Counted from the stretch's first letter, positions 48,348 through 60,010 are shown. The stretch is 64,000 bases of DNA from Cephalotus follicularis (GCA_001972305.1 BDDD01002946.1:124001-188000), one strand, 5' to 3'. Program-made: numbers and translations. The notes: generated by a model from the letters alone, not told the origin.

Positions 48348-49085
48348 TGTAATGACCAGAAATTTTCATTAGTGATATTATTTATGGAAATATGATTTCT
48401 GTTGTTAAGATTAGCAAATGCTACAAGGGACCCGTAATATGACCTTAACGCTCGGGGGGATTCGGGGGTTCCGCTCCCCGGTGAGCGGACGGGGGGTCCC
48501 ACTGCCCGGACAACCGGTAGGGGCTCGGGGGTAGCACCCACGAAAGAAAATTTAATTTGGATATTTGTGTTGGACTGGAACAATTTTGAAGTCATTATTT
48601 ATATACGGTAGATATACGGTTATTTTAAGGGTTGTACTGTGTAATGTAAGCATGTTTGCGCGTCTCGGGATGTTGAAAGCGTCAACTGCCTATTTTAAAG
48701 CATCGACAATTTGGTGAAATTCCATAAAGCATCAACGGTTATTTTAAAGCGTCGACAGTTTGGTGAAATGCCATAAAGCATCGATGGTTATTTTAAGGCG
48801 TCGACAGTTTGGCTTCTTTTGTGGGTACCGAATTTGTGAGTTAAAGCGTCGACAGTTTGTTATAGTGTAATGGAGAAAGCGGTGACGCTTTCAAGCATTA
48901 ATTTTCCTTTGTTACGGATCAACAGGCAGTGCTTAGAGGGCAAAGCGACAGCACTTTAGGGCTTAAGCGGCGACGCTTAGCGCTTAACCTCCGACGCTTT
49001 AAGAAAAAGGACGCGTGTCAAGCAACGGACGAAAGAAGAAGACACGTGTCAGAAAATGACAAAACGAAGGCGGCTGAAGACTTCC

Positions 49086-49093
49086 TATAAATA
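49086..49093 (+). promoter_or_regulatory. TATA box of the family A LTR
   Basis: TATAAATA lies about 740 bp into the LTR, followed 30 bp later by TTGCTCAGTACAGAGAG and a purine-only leader. The aligned position in two minus-sense copies reads CTATTTAAT (about 54077-54085 and 27896-27905). The spacing fits an LTR promoter with transcription starting near 49115-49125, which is an inference. Confidence 0.65.
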
Positions 49094-49119
49094 CCCCATT
49101 CGGCTTCATTGCTCAGTAC

Positions 49120-49238
49120 AGAGAGAAAGAAGAAGAGAGGGAGAAAGGGAGAGAAAGAAGAAGAGAGGGAGAGAAAGAGAGAGAGAAGAAGGAGGGAAAG
49201 AAGGAGAGGAAAGAGAGGAGAAGAGAAAAAGAAGGGGA
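49120..49238 (+). repeat. Uninterrupted 119-bp purine tract
   Basis: Every base on the plus strand from 49120 to 49238 is A or G, made of AGAGAAAGAAG- and GGGAGAGAAAG-type units. It directly follows the TATA box and would form the start of the transcript. The ORF through it is a low-complexity artefact. Confidence 0.9.
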
Positions 49239-52200
49239 TTTCTGCTGAGATTTCAGTGTAGGAGGTAGTCCAGTGTAGACAAAGGATGAAGGACTTTAAA
49301 GCAAAGTAAAGAATCCTGATCACCTTTCTAGAGTATTTTATGGGTGTAAGGAAAATGCTATTTTATGCAAAAGTAAAGTAAGGATTCCGATCTTTTTCCA
49401 AAGTATCAAATGTTTTTTTTATCCTGCAATAAGGATTCCTATTCAATTTCAAAAATATCAAATGTTTTTATTCTGCAGTAACCTCTTTTGTCAAAAATAT
49501 TTTTATGCTCATTTTTCCGAATTATTCTAACTTTTATGCCAAAGTATTTTCTACAACTTATTACTACGTTTTATGTATTCCAAAACTCTGCAAATTATCG
49601 ACAAAAATTATATGTTCCGTATTATAAAAGTTATGTAAGGATTCCTAATCACCTTTCTAAAGTATTTTATGGTGGTAAGGAAAAATCTTATTTTCGTCAA
49701 AGTATTTTATTTTTAAAATTTGTATTTCCTGATATTTTGTTATTGTTTTATTTACCAGTTAAAATTTACGAATTCGTTAAAATATTTACGTTAACTTTAT
49801 TTACGAGTTTTAGCTTTCTAAATTCATTGAGATATTTACTTTAAATGTTAATACGTTAATTTTTATCATGCTTTACGTATTCCGAAATTCTGTCAATTTT
49901 TTGATAAAATCATATGTTTATTTTTTGTTACGAAAGTTATGATTTTATGATTTTACTGTTTTACATTGCTATAGGTAAACTCGGTTTCACAAAGGTTGTA
50001 CGAATTTATTTTATGAATTCTTTGAGCTGATCACTTTATGAAATGGTTTTACAAAATGGAAAAATGCAACGAACTAAGATGAACAACTACTGGATTGCGA
50101 TCCAGGGAGGATTAATCTAGTAAAAGATTAATGTTATGAGTGGAGAGTGCTCACGGACATGCATGTGATGTAAGTTGGTGATCCGGGATGTGCACCTTGC
50201 CCTGGTGACTGGTTCAATTGAGTTATTTAAGTTTATACAACCCCTCAGTTATTTATGAAATATTCTGTTTCATGAGATATGAACAGAAAAGGAAATGAAT
50301 GTGAAATGTGCTGGTTTTTATACCAGAAAATGATTTTAATGATGTTTTGTTTGAAAATTATAGCTATATTATATGCCAAAAGAACGTATGATTTGGAAAC
50401 ATTTTGATAAAGATTATAAAAAACAATGGATTTCAATGACGTGTTACAACTATGATTCTTACTGGGCTATTTGAGCTCACTCCTTTCAAGGTTTTGTTTT
50501 CAACTAAAATTTTCCAGGAAATGATCAAAGGTGGAATTGCGAGCTTTAGAGGAAGTTCGTAAAAGAAATGTTGAAAAGGAAGTATGTTATGCTATGATGT
50601 TTTGTACGTTGCTTTCAAAAGCTATAAGTTTATATTTTTGCTGTGTAATGATCAAATGTAAGGTATCAGAAGGGATTGTCATTATGAAAGTATTATGAGT
50701 ATGATGTTAAAAGATGTAAATGTATCACGTGAAGTTAATGAAAATGCTAGATCATAATTGATTAAAAAGTTATGGAGTATCATGAATCGGATCCTGTGAA
50801 GTTTAGTGTTTAAAGTTGTAAATATATTTTGATGTTTTGAGGTTATAGAATATGATAAATCATAGTTATGGTTTAAATGGTTGAAGGTTAAAAGATCGTT
50901 AAATAGGCTAAATGATTTAATGGTTAAAGGTTTTACCCCCCGTAATGCACCGGGTCCTTGAGGTTCGTTTTGAGTATAAAGTGAACTCGGATCGGGGCGT
51001 TACACGGGGAAAAAATATGCCCGAGGAGGACTAAGTGTCCTTCCTGTGCTAGTACGTCCGAGGAGGACTAAATGTTCTACTAGTGCTAGTACGTCCAGGG
51101 TTGAAAATATTGCCCAAGGAGCATATGCCGAGGAGCCAGTACTCCCCAGGCGCGGAGGACTCCCCAAACATGGCTTTCCTCTGCCATGCGTCCGAGGATC
51201 CCAAACATGAGCCCGAGGACCTCCTCAATCATAAAGGCCATAAGTGATTAATGCTTAGAGAGGATCTTTTCCCCAAGTACAGGAATGAATGAAGAGTAAG
51301 GTAGGGTGCCTGAAGAGTGCCAAGCCGGACTAGGAGTCCGAGTAGAGCAGAGTTCCTCCTCTGCCCAAAGGATAAGTATAAGAGCAGACGAGTATGAGTA
51401 TGGGAGCAATGCCCAGCGCTAAGGGCACCAATCTGATGTAGGGTCAGTGCATTACTAAGCAGAGTTCCTCCTCTGCCAAAGGATATATGATAGGTATAAG
51501 ACGTCCTATAGTAGGTGAGCTTAAGGAGCGAATCCACATAGTGATTGTCCCAAGCAGTGAGCCCAACTAGGGAGAATTCTGCCGAGCAGGTGAACCAAAG
51601 GGATGAACTCCACTAGGCAGGTGATCCTCAGGAGAACTTGCCAATGGTGAACCTAAGGGTGAATTCCGCCATTAGTAGGTGATCTTAAGGGAGACTTCCA
51701 CGGGCAGGTGAGCAAAGGGTGAATTCTGCTCAGCAGGGGATCCTGAGAGTGAATTTTGCTAGCAGGTGAGCCTGAAGGTGAACCATGTAGATGACCAGAC
51801 CTTAGAATGCCAGACTTGACTCCTTTGTGTAATGTTTGCATGTAATTAATATGGTTTGACTTGAGTAGAGTAGTCCGAGGACAAAGGAATGGTTTATGTG
51901 TTATATTAAGGTCCGTGCTTATGTTATGCATTCTTCCTCTGCTTGTATTATTTGTTCCTCTGGTATGTGCCATACATGTGGTTACCTACACAACCCCCAG
52001 GGTTGCTAACCCATTCTCTGAATGGGCCTGGTTCAGGTACAGAACCAGGTTTCAGTGGAGCACCTCAGCAGCAACGAAGATAAAGAGAAATGCAAGTTCC
52101 TCCTCCTCGGTAGTGCGCTCCAGTGGATAGATTTGTAGAGGATAATTATGTATTGGATTTTATCCTGTCGAGTTGTGGCAGTGTATTTCATAAGTAATGT

Positions 52201-52372
52201 TTTGGTTATGGGTATATATCCACATGTTGAATAAATGGTTTTATGATGGTTTTATATTAAAAGTTTTATCTTGGCTGGTATTTACATAATGGAAATAAAT
52301 TAAGAAAGTACATAGGTTTTCCATGTGTCGAGTCGTGGGGCCCGACCCACGGTTCGGGGCATGACAAAGTTT

Positions 52373-52385
52373 TGGTATCAGAGCC
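52373..52385 (+). promoter_or_regulatory. Primer-binding site of element F
   Basis: TGGTATCAGAGCC follows the LTR end at 52366 after six bases. It is complementary to initiator Met tRNA. Confidence 0.9.
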
Positions 52386-52477
52386 GTACTATTCTGGATA
52401 TGCCGGGATAGGACCGTTGGCAAAGTGGAATTAAGATATATGTGTGGATATTGACCCATTCTTTTATGTGAACCAGA

Positions 52478-52519
52478 ATGGAAGGACAACGAAGTAGAAG
52501 TGTACGAGGAGAGAGGACA
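52478..52519 (+). pseudogene. First 14 codons of element F gag
   Basis: The ATG at 52478 gives MEGQRSRSVRGERT, close to the MEGQRVRTVIGDR start of the D unit 2 gag. The frame is cut by the terminus of element G at 52520. The five bases before the break are GGACA, the expected left target duplication of G. Confidence 0.8.
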
Positions 52520-54811
52520 TGTAACGACCCCGACCCGAGCTCGCTAATAGCTCAAAGCGAACTCCGAGGATCGGTTGCGTTACGTTGGGTGTGAAACGTT
52601 ACATCCTTTGGTACTCTTCTCTAAAAGTACAATACCTCATAAACTCATGTCTTGCAACATCATACATAATCTTAAATTCAAACTTTACACATAATCACCT
52701 TATATAAAGATGTCATAACCATATCGTTGGTCTACATTACACAGGATCATTCTTCTACATAAACATATATTACAGCGGAAAAACTTTATTCTTATTACAT
52801 AACAAAACACTAATGCAAACATCATTGCATAGCCTTTCTCTCTCAAAAAAAAAAACTCCTTCTTAAGAGCTTCCTCTAAGCTCGCAACCTCCATTCATTC
52901 ATTTCCTGAAAACATTTTAATTGAAAACAAGACATTGAAAGGAATGAGCTCAAAATAGCTCAGTACGGTGTTTTTATAGTAAACACATTTCATCATAACA
53001 TTTTTCTAGTCAATACATATAACTAGAACATTTCATAAAACATATTACTTTTCTAGTTGATATCATAACTAGATCATTTCGTAAACATGAAATTCATAAA
53101 AACCTTAATGAACCCTTTACACCGCTTCACCGGGGCATTGTGCACTCCCAGATTACTATCCTTACATCAAATGCATGTCCGCGAGCACTTTACGCTTCAT
53201 TAACATTGAGCATTTCACTCCATTCCCCTTGGATCGCAATCCAAGGGAGGTTCATTCATCATTTACTTTGAGTGATCAGCTCAAAGCAATCATAAAAATC
53301 ATTTCATAACATCTCTTTCACAATTCATAAACCTTTCTCTTCATTTGAGTAATTGACTCAAATAAGTTCATGAAACAGTTTTGCATAGCTTTACGAAAAC
53401 CAATAATTCATATAGAAATAAGCATTTTCAGAGAAAACTTAAAACATAAACATTAAAGTATACATATTTAAGAATTCAGAAAGCTCAAGATCATAACAAT
53501 TGGTTGAGAATTGAATCCACTATGAATTTTTGAAAGCGGCTGGTTCCATAAGAAAACAGGGCATGAGCAGTAAAATGAATCATTGATTCTCATCAAGAAT
53601 TTGACATAATTTCGAGATACATAAAACATAACAGTTATAGAGGACATCTTAAGGTTTTCAAAACATCCAACCATTTAATTTTTTATCAAGATACGAGCAA
53701 GATTTTATTTAAAGAAGTTTCTGCATAATCCAGGGATAAAATAGTACCCAAACAGTAGTTTTAAACCTAAATTTTCATCAAGAAAATGATAGAATGTTGA
53801 AACATGCAAAGCATAACAGTTGAAGAGGACATCCTAGTGTTTCCATAACATCCAACCATTCAAAATTTTATCAATAATTGACAAGATATCAATAGAACAA
53901 TCTGCTGCATAATTGAAAACAAAACAGGGGATGCTTTGTAGAGAATGGGTATAGAATTTCCTTACTTTGCTTTAGAATTTCTTTCTCTCTTGCTCTCAAC
54001 GAATTCTCCACTTCACTCTCAGCAGGAACACTTTCTTTCTCAGCCCAAAATGACTGAGTTCAACCCCCCTTTGCAATTAAATAGAAGGATTGCTTGGGAG
54101 GTAACTTTTTCCCCCTCTCACACACTCAACTCTCTCTCTTGGCAGCCCATGTGACAAAATTCAACCAATCCAGGTGTTTACACCTGTTAGATTATCAGAT
54201 AACACTTCATATCATCCTTCCCTGGCCTGCCACGAGTCCAAAATTAAAGATTTTTACTCACAAAATGCCAAAAAGTCAGATTTTACATTTTGTCTGTAGC
54301 TCAAAGCGTCGACGTTTTCTTTCTAAGCGTCGACGGTCACAGGCTTGACCTGAGTTTTTCACCTCTATCCCGACTCAAGCGCTAACGCTTTCTTACAAAG
54401 CATCGCTGCTTTAACTACTCATCCAGGTCAACAGACACACTTGACTTCAAAGCGTCGACATTTACATTTAGAGCGTCGACCGTTGCCCAAAGCGTCGACT
54501 CTTTATCCCTAAGCATCGACGGTGTGAGCGCTTTGTCCAATTACCCTTGCACTGGTTTAAAGCGTAGATAGAAGGGGTCTACGCATCGACCGTTACTATC
54601 CAAGCGTTGATGCTTTAAGTGGAACTGTCGGCGCTTAAGACAGTTTTCCTTCTCATCACTTAGCCAATTAAAATTTTCTTCGGGGGGCGCTGCCCCCTGA
54701 ACCCCCCGAGCGTAGGGTCATACTACGGGTCCCTTGAACTATTTTCCAATTTACACAATAGCAATAATTTTCCATAATTAATATCTTTTAATGGAAATTT
54801 GGGTCATTACA
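52520..54811 (-). repeat. Element G 3' LTR
   Basis: 2292 bp, plus-strand edges TGTAACGACCCC and GGGTCATTACA. Related to 26352-28600 and to 48348-51004 in reverse. It includes a GTCGAC-motif cluster (about 54300-54630), a GGGGGGCGCTGCCCCC inverted repeat (about 54683-54698) and the conserved GAGCGTAGGGTCATACTACG block after it. Confidence 0.92.
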
Positions 54812-54825
54812 ATCTACCCTCCTTA
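54812..54825 (-). promoter_or_regulatory. Element G polypurine tract
   Basis: The minus strand reads TAAGGAGGGTAGAT directly before the LTR start TGTAATGACCC. Its position and composition are those of the plus-strand primer. Confidence 0.88.
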
Positions 54826-54849
54826 CAAAAATTTTGTCCTCAAAATTTG

Positions 54850-56192
54850 TTATACATTAGACTTAAAATGATGAGGGTACTCTCGTCTCATGGTATCTTC
54901 CAACTCCCAGGTGGCTTCTTCAACTTCGTGGTTTTTCCATAAAACTTTTACTAACGGAATGGTCTTGGTTCGCAGGACTTGTTCTTTGTAATCCAGGATC
55001 TCCACTGGTTGCTCGTTGTATGACAAGTCTTCATACACTTGAATAGGCTCGACTCTTAGAACATGAGATGGGTTGGCCATATATTTCCGTAGTAGCGATA
55101 CATGGAATATGTTGTGTACATGAGATAGACTTGGTGGCAAGGCAAGCCTATACGCAACTTCTCCTATCTTTTACAAAATCTCATATGGTCCAATGTATCG
55201 AGGACTAAGCTTTCCCTTCTTGCCAAACCGCATCACTCCCTTCCTTGGTGATACCTTGAGAAAAACGTGATCTCCCACTTGAAACTGTAACTCTCTTCGT
55301 CTCTTGTCCGCATAGTTCTTCTGTCTAGTTTGTGCTGTTAAGAGGCGTTTCCGTATCAGCTTCACTTTTTCGATAGTTACTTGTACAATTTCTGGTCCCA
55401 ATAACTTCCGTTCTCCTACCTCTTCCCAACAGATAGGCGTTCGACATCTTCATCCATAAAGAGCTTCAAAAGGTGCCATCTGTATGCTTGCTTGGAAACT
55501 ATTGTTGTAAGCAAACTCGATCAGAGTAACATGATGTTCCCAATTCCCTTGGAAATCTATAACACAAGCACGTAACATGTCTTCCAAAGTCTGTATAGTC
55601 CGTTCTGATTGCCCGTCTATTTGCGGATGGTACGCCATACTGAAATTCAACCTTGTACCCAAAGCATTCTGTAAACTCTTCCAAAAGCGTGACGTGAAAC
55701 GGGGATCTCGATCCGAAATGATCGATACCGGTACACCATGTAATATGATGATTTCTTGTTCATAAATCCTTGCTAGTTGACTCAATGAATGACTATCTTT
55801 GATCAGTAGAAAATGAGCCGACTTCATTAAATGATCCACAATCACCCATATTGCATTATTCCCTTTAGTGGTCCTTGGCAGTCCTGTCACGAAGTCCATA
55901 CTAATATGCTCCCACTTCCATTCTGGTATGGGAAGCGACTGTAATTTCCTTTCTGCAACTGATGCTCAGCTTTCACTTGTTGACAAACAAGACATCTTGA
56001 CACAAAGTTCGTAATTTCTCTTTTCATATTATTCCACCAATAGAGATCTCGCAAATCTCTATACATCTTTGTACTTCCAGGGTGTACTGAGAAATTTGAA
56101 CTATGTGCTTCCGTCATTAGTTCCTCTTTAAATTCTGCCTTATCTGGAACGCATAATCTTGTATCGAATCTCAATACCTTGTCGGTTCCCAA
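54850..56192 (-). pseudogene. Integrase with chromodomain-like C-terminus, element G
   Basis: The N-terminal zinc domain at about 56120-55960 has the H..H..C..C pattern (HSSNFSVHPGSTKMYRDL, then [12 protein letters not shown]). The catalytic core at 55899-55450 keeps D-D-E: the aspartate of [12 protein letters not shown], that of ISDRDPRF, and the glutamate of IQTLEDMLR. It also contains [13 protein letters not shown], normal for gypsy integrases. The C-terminal part has LSPRYIGPYEIL (55171) and LPPSLSHVHNIFHVSLLRKY, then VLWKNHEVEEATWELED, a chromodomain-type end. Defects are a frame change near 55890, a CGA-to-TGA type stop near 55440 and a stop near 55160. The protein inserted element cDNA into chromatin. 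Confidence 0.9.
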
Positions 56193-56201
56193 GTTAAAGT
56201 G

Positions 56202-56983
56202 CTATAGTTTTCCATTCTTTACTCCCTCTTCTATTTCCTTAAATTCCAAGTCCTCAAACTGACTTTGCTTTATTCTCTCAACTAGAGAAGGTTCTGCTAT
56301 GACTTGAAATAGGGAAGCCCCTTCTTCTTGTCTTATCACTTCCAAGTTCATCCGTTGGAAATCTCTTATCAAATCTTCCTGTGTAGTGATCATCATCGCC
56401 AAGTTCCCCGTACTTTTCCGACTTAGGGCGTCTGCCACAACATTCGCTTTACCCGGATGGTATTGAATGGTGCAATCGTAATCTTTGATAAGCTCTAACC
56501 ATCTCCTTTGCCTCATGTTTAACTCCTTTTGGGTGAAAATATACTTGAGGCTTTTATAGTCGGTGAAGATATCACACTTCGCTCCATATAGATAGTGTCT
56601 CCAAATCTTCAGCGCGAAGATAACTGCGGCCAATTCCAAATCATGTGTAGGATAATTCTGTTCATGTGTTTTAAGCTGTCTGGAAGCATAGGCAATCACT
56701 TTTCCTTGTTGCATCAGCACGCAACCAAGTCCTTTGTGAGATGCATCACTATACACCACAAAACTTTCTGATTTCGTCGGTAATGCTAATATCGGGGCAT
56801 TCATTAGTCTTTCTTTCAACTCCAAGAAACTCTTCTAGCATTGGTCGGACCACTCAAACTTTACATTCTTCTGCGTCAACCTTGTGAGCGGGTTCAAATA
56901 CGAGAGAAATTCTCAACAAACCTTCGATAATAGCCTGCTAGTCCCAGAAAACTCCGTATCTCCGCTACTGAGGTAGGTCTCTG
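56202..56983 (-). pseudogene. RNase H and RT C-terminal region, element G
   Basis: RNase H motifs are clear: [17 protein letters not shown] with the first catalytic aspartate, [19 protein letters not shown] with the glutamate, [11 protein letters not shown], and [15 protein letters not shown] with the last aspartate. The RT thumb/connection part (56826-56983) is in a shifted frame and contains a stop. This domain lies in a different frame from the RT palm at 56984-57685, so a single-base change near 56900 separates them. Its role is removal of the RNA template during reverse transcription. Confidence 0.88.
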
Positions 56984-57685
56984 TCATTCTCTTATTGCTT
57001 CTGTCTTAGTGGGATCCACAGAGATGCCCTCCCGTGTGATCACATATCCCAAGAAGGATACCTCTTCTATCCAAAACTGGCATTTGCTGAACTTGGCATA
57101 GAGCTGCTCCTTTCGCAGTATTTGTAATACACGGGTTAAATGCTCCTCGTGCTCCTCCCTACTCTTTGAGTATACTAGGATGTCGTCAATGAAGACTATA
57201 ACGAACTGATCCAAAAATTGATTGAAGATCTTGTTCATCAAACTCATAAACACCGCTGGAGCATTTGTTAATCCAAACGACATTACCAAAAACTCGTAAT
57301 GCCCATATCTTGTCTGAAAAGCAGTTTTCGGTATATCCTCTTTCTTGACTTTCACTTGATGATAACCCGATCGAAGATCAATCTTCGAGAAGTATCGAGC
57401 ATTCTTGAGCTGGTCGAACAAGTCATCAATCCTTGGTAGTGGGTACTTATTCTTAATGGTGACTTGATTCAACTCTCGGTAGTCTATGCAGAGTCTCATT
57501 GTCCCGTCCTTCTTTTTCAAAAATAATACCGGTGCACCCCATGGTGATACACTCGGTCGGATAAATCCTTTATCCAAAAGCTCTTGTAGTTGATCCTTCA
57601 ATTCTTTCAGCTCAGCTGGTGCCATACGGTAAGGGCTCTTTGAAATAGGAGTTGTTCCTGGTACCACGTCAATAATAAACTCCAC
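56984..57685 (-). pseudogene. Reverse transcriptase palm and fingers, element G
   Basis: A 233-residue open stretch has all standard gypsy RT blocks: [81 protein letters not shown] and the catalytic FIDDILVYS. It is close to the RT of element I. Upstream, a TGA at 57686 stands where arginine is usual in PPDREVEF, a CGA-to-TGA change. A frameshift follows at the 3' side. The catalytic residues are intact. Confidence 0.92.
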
Positions 57686-57688
57686 TTC

Positions 57689-58367
57689 TCAATCCGGTGG
57701 CATACCAGGTAATTCTTCAGGAAAAACATCGATGAATTCCTTAACAACATGTAACTCTTCTATCTTGATCTTCTCTTTATCGGTATCCATCACATAGGCA
57801 AGATAGCCTTCGCATCCTCTTTCCAACAATCGTTTAGCTGGCATCGACGATATGATCTTTAGGGGTTCACTGACTCCCATGCTTCAGAAAACAAACTCAA
57901 GTTGTTCCAGTATAGCAAACCTAACTTCCTTCTTAAAATAGTCAACACTAGCATGATTCGCTGAAAGCCAATCCATGCCTAGTATGACGTCAAACTTTAG
58001 TATTGCTAGAGGTACCAAGTCTACTAGCATCATCCTATCACATAATATTAGGTCACAAGACTTATATACTTTGTCAGCCACCAAGGTATTACCACTTGGG
58101 GTTTCAACAGCTAAACCTATCTCCAAATATTGTGATGGGGTACTTAAATATCATGCAAAAGATAAATACACAAAAAAAATGCATCGCTCCCGTATCAAAC
58201 AATGCATATGCAGATCTAGAGCATACGGGAAAAGTACCTGTCACCACGTCATTGGGATTTTCCACCTCTTCAGCCGTCATGGCATAGGTTCTTGCTGGTG
58301 CTCTGTGTTGCTGGGCTCCGTTTCCTCCTTGCCCTCCCGTCTTTGGTCGGGTGCAGTGAGTGGACAC
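57689..58367 (-). pseudogene. Protease region, element G
   Basis: The active site LFDTGAMHFF is at about 58200. After a frame change near 58110 the region continues with VETPSGNTLVADKVY and FDVILGMDWLSANHASVD, the second conserved protease block. A TGA near 57881 splits off the protease-RT linker with VVKEFIDVFPEELPGMPP. The retropepsin matured gag and pol. It cannot act now because of the shift and stops. Confidence 0.85.
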
Positions 58368-58787
58368 ATGTCCTTCCTGTCAACAATTGTAGCATCTGAT
58401 CGTCCTTTGATTTGGAGTTTGATTTGGTCCTTGTTGACATTCTTTAGCTAAGTGTTCTTCATTCCCACATTTGTAACACACTCCCAGCCCGTATAAACAT
58501 TTTCCACGATGTCTTTTCCCACATTCTTGTCAAATTTTTTAGTCTTGTCCTCCATCGGACCTTGCTTTCTTATGCTTGTTATCTGAGGATTCACCAGCCT
58601 TCCTCTTCCCGTGTCCTTACTCCGTCCATTTTTGCTAATATCTTTTGCTATCAATCTCAATCCTCAATCCACATCTCAAAACCGCGTTGTACATCTGCAA
58701 GTCTTGTGCTATCACCAGCCTTCGGATATAAGGCTTCAAACCATAAGAAAATCTAGTAGCCCTTCTCTCTTCTGTGGACACTAGATG
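58368..58787 (-). pseudogene. C-terminal gag with zinc knuckles, element G
   Basis: Two CCHC-type knuckles are visible on the minus strand: CYKCGNEEHLAKEC near 58480-58440, and C-Y-N-C followed by a stop, then QEGHVSTHC near 58395-58360. A capsid C-terminal segment (YGLKPYIRRLVIAQDLQ, then LRIE) lies at about 58745-58650. Stops and at least one frame change separate them. Element H interrupts the capsid domain at 58788. Confidence 0.75.
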
Positions 58788-59035
58788 TGTAATATCCTAT
58801 TTTTCTGTATAGAATTTTTGGGCTTTTCGATTTGTTTCGTCTGGGCTGTCGATTTTTTTTTGGTTTGTGGACTGCCCGTTTTTCGGTTTGTTTTGCTTTT
58901 GGCTAGGCTAAGCGGGTTGTGACCTTAGCCTAGTGGGTTTTGATATTAAGTCTATGAATAAATAAAATAATTTTGGCTTTTTATTTACTAGTTAAAACCA
59001 TTTTCTGCATTTTAAAAATTCAAAAGCCTATTTTC

Positions 59036-59072
<37 letters not shown>

Positions 59073-60010
59073 GCCGTCTCTCCCGTTCTCTCTCCCCCCT
59101 CTCACCCTCTGCCGTCACTGTCGGCATCGATATGGCACCGGTCGAACCCCCACAACCTCCTGAGTCCACCGGACCCAACCCCTACGCCGGACGACGTCTC
59201 CACCGGCGTGCGCGACGTCTTCTCTCCCCGCCACTATCGAGCGCCATAGCTCTGTCTCCGGTGATCGTCACGACAAGCCAAGGTCATATTCGGCATCCTG
59301 GCGATGAGAGGAAGAAAACCCGACAAGCCTCGACCCTTGGCGATGCCGGAAAAGCAGATCGGCGACATAGTCAACCACGGTCAAAACCGTCTGTTCCAGT
59401 GAAACGCGGCGGCTTCATGGCAAACGCGCCCTGGATATGTGATCACCGGCCTCAAACGCTCCAAAATAACCCCTTTTGGTGACTGACCGGCGATGCATGA
59501 CAGACACGCGCCGACCAGCGGCGGCACGTGAGCCCACGCGTGGCTATCTCCGGCGACATGTTTTCGGATAGTTTTCCGACTCCGCTCTTCGCATAGGTGT
59601 GATCCAATCCAGTTCCGCGATGTGATTATGGCTCTGTGCTCTGTTTCAACTGCTTTCGGTAAACTCTGAACCCTATTCCGTTAAATTCTGTTTTTAGTTA
59701 AATTATGTATTTATGTAATCGTTTTACGATATTATGAGTTGAACTAGTATTATGATTTGGAATTGGATAAATTGGACTGACCTTAGCGAATTCGAAATTA
59801 TGTTTAGATGAGACTTCTGCGAATTGGACGTATTAAACCTATTGTTATCTTATATAGTTATGATCAGTGTACAATGATCCATGAATTGAGGTCTGATTTT
59901 ATTTCAAGTCCTTATAAGAACGATTTTATTTCTGTTAGATGTTTGCAACAACCGATGAGCGGTCTACAGAAGTCTCGATACATATTCTCGAGGTTGTTTT
60001 GGTGATTGCA

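Larger units (their letters stand above)
48348..51004 (+). mobile_element. Solo LTR, family A, plus sense
   Basis: 2657 bp from TGTAATGACC to GGGGCGTTACA. It is flanked by CAGGG (48343-48347) and CGGGG (51005-51009), a target duplication with one mismatch. It is homologous to the G LTR read in reverse. Features in sense order are a conserved GACCCGTAATATGACC block followed by a G-rich block (about 48425-48535), a GTCGAC-motif cluster (about 48665-49010), a TATA box (49086) and a purine tract (49120-49238). The TTCACTTTATACTCAAAACGAACC-like end block also matches 4385-4430. Confidence 0.92.
48098..52519 (+). mobile_element. Element F (D-like gypsy), LTR and start of gag only
   Basis: Plus-sense LTR sequence (48098-48347 and 51005-52366) ends GGTTCGGGGCATGACA, homologous to the D LTR end. 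It is followed by an initiator-Met primer site (52373-52385) and a gag start at 52478. The left end is truncated against the D array. Two later insertions break it: a solo family A LTR (48348-51004) and element G (from 52520). The LTR carries CCCGAGGAGCAT repeats and a degenerate repeat of roughly 35-40 bp built on GCAGGTGAGCC..GGGTGAATT at about 51540-51790. Confidence 0.8.
52520..58787 (-). mobile_element. Chromovirus element G with near-complete but broken pol
   Basis: A minus-sense Ty3/gypsy element comprising 3' LTR (52520-54811), polypurine tract, integrase with chromodomain-like end, RNase H, RT, protease, zinc knuckles and the C-terminal part of gag. The rest of gag, the primer site and the 5' LTR lie beyond an insertion of element H at 58788 and are not seen. 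Domain order protease-RT-RNase H-integrase-chromodomain and the roughly 2.3-kb LTR fit the Tekay/Del chromovirus lineage. Frameshifts occur near 58110, between RT and RNase H, and near 55890. Confidence 0.9.

Noticed and set aside
49056..49268. ORF with lysine/arginine/glutamate-only repeats
   Set aside because: Translation of the 119-bp purine tract. Low complexity.
58973..59482. 169-codon ORF with proline- and arginine-rich product
   Set aside because: It lies wholly inside the H LTR, begins in AT-rich sequence, crosses a CT microsatellite (giving SLSLSLS) and a GC-rich island. It has no family resemblance.
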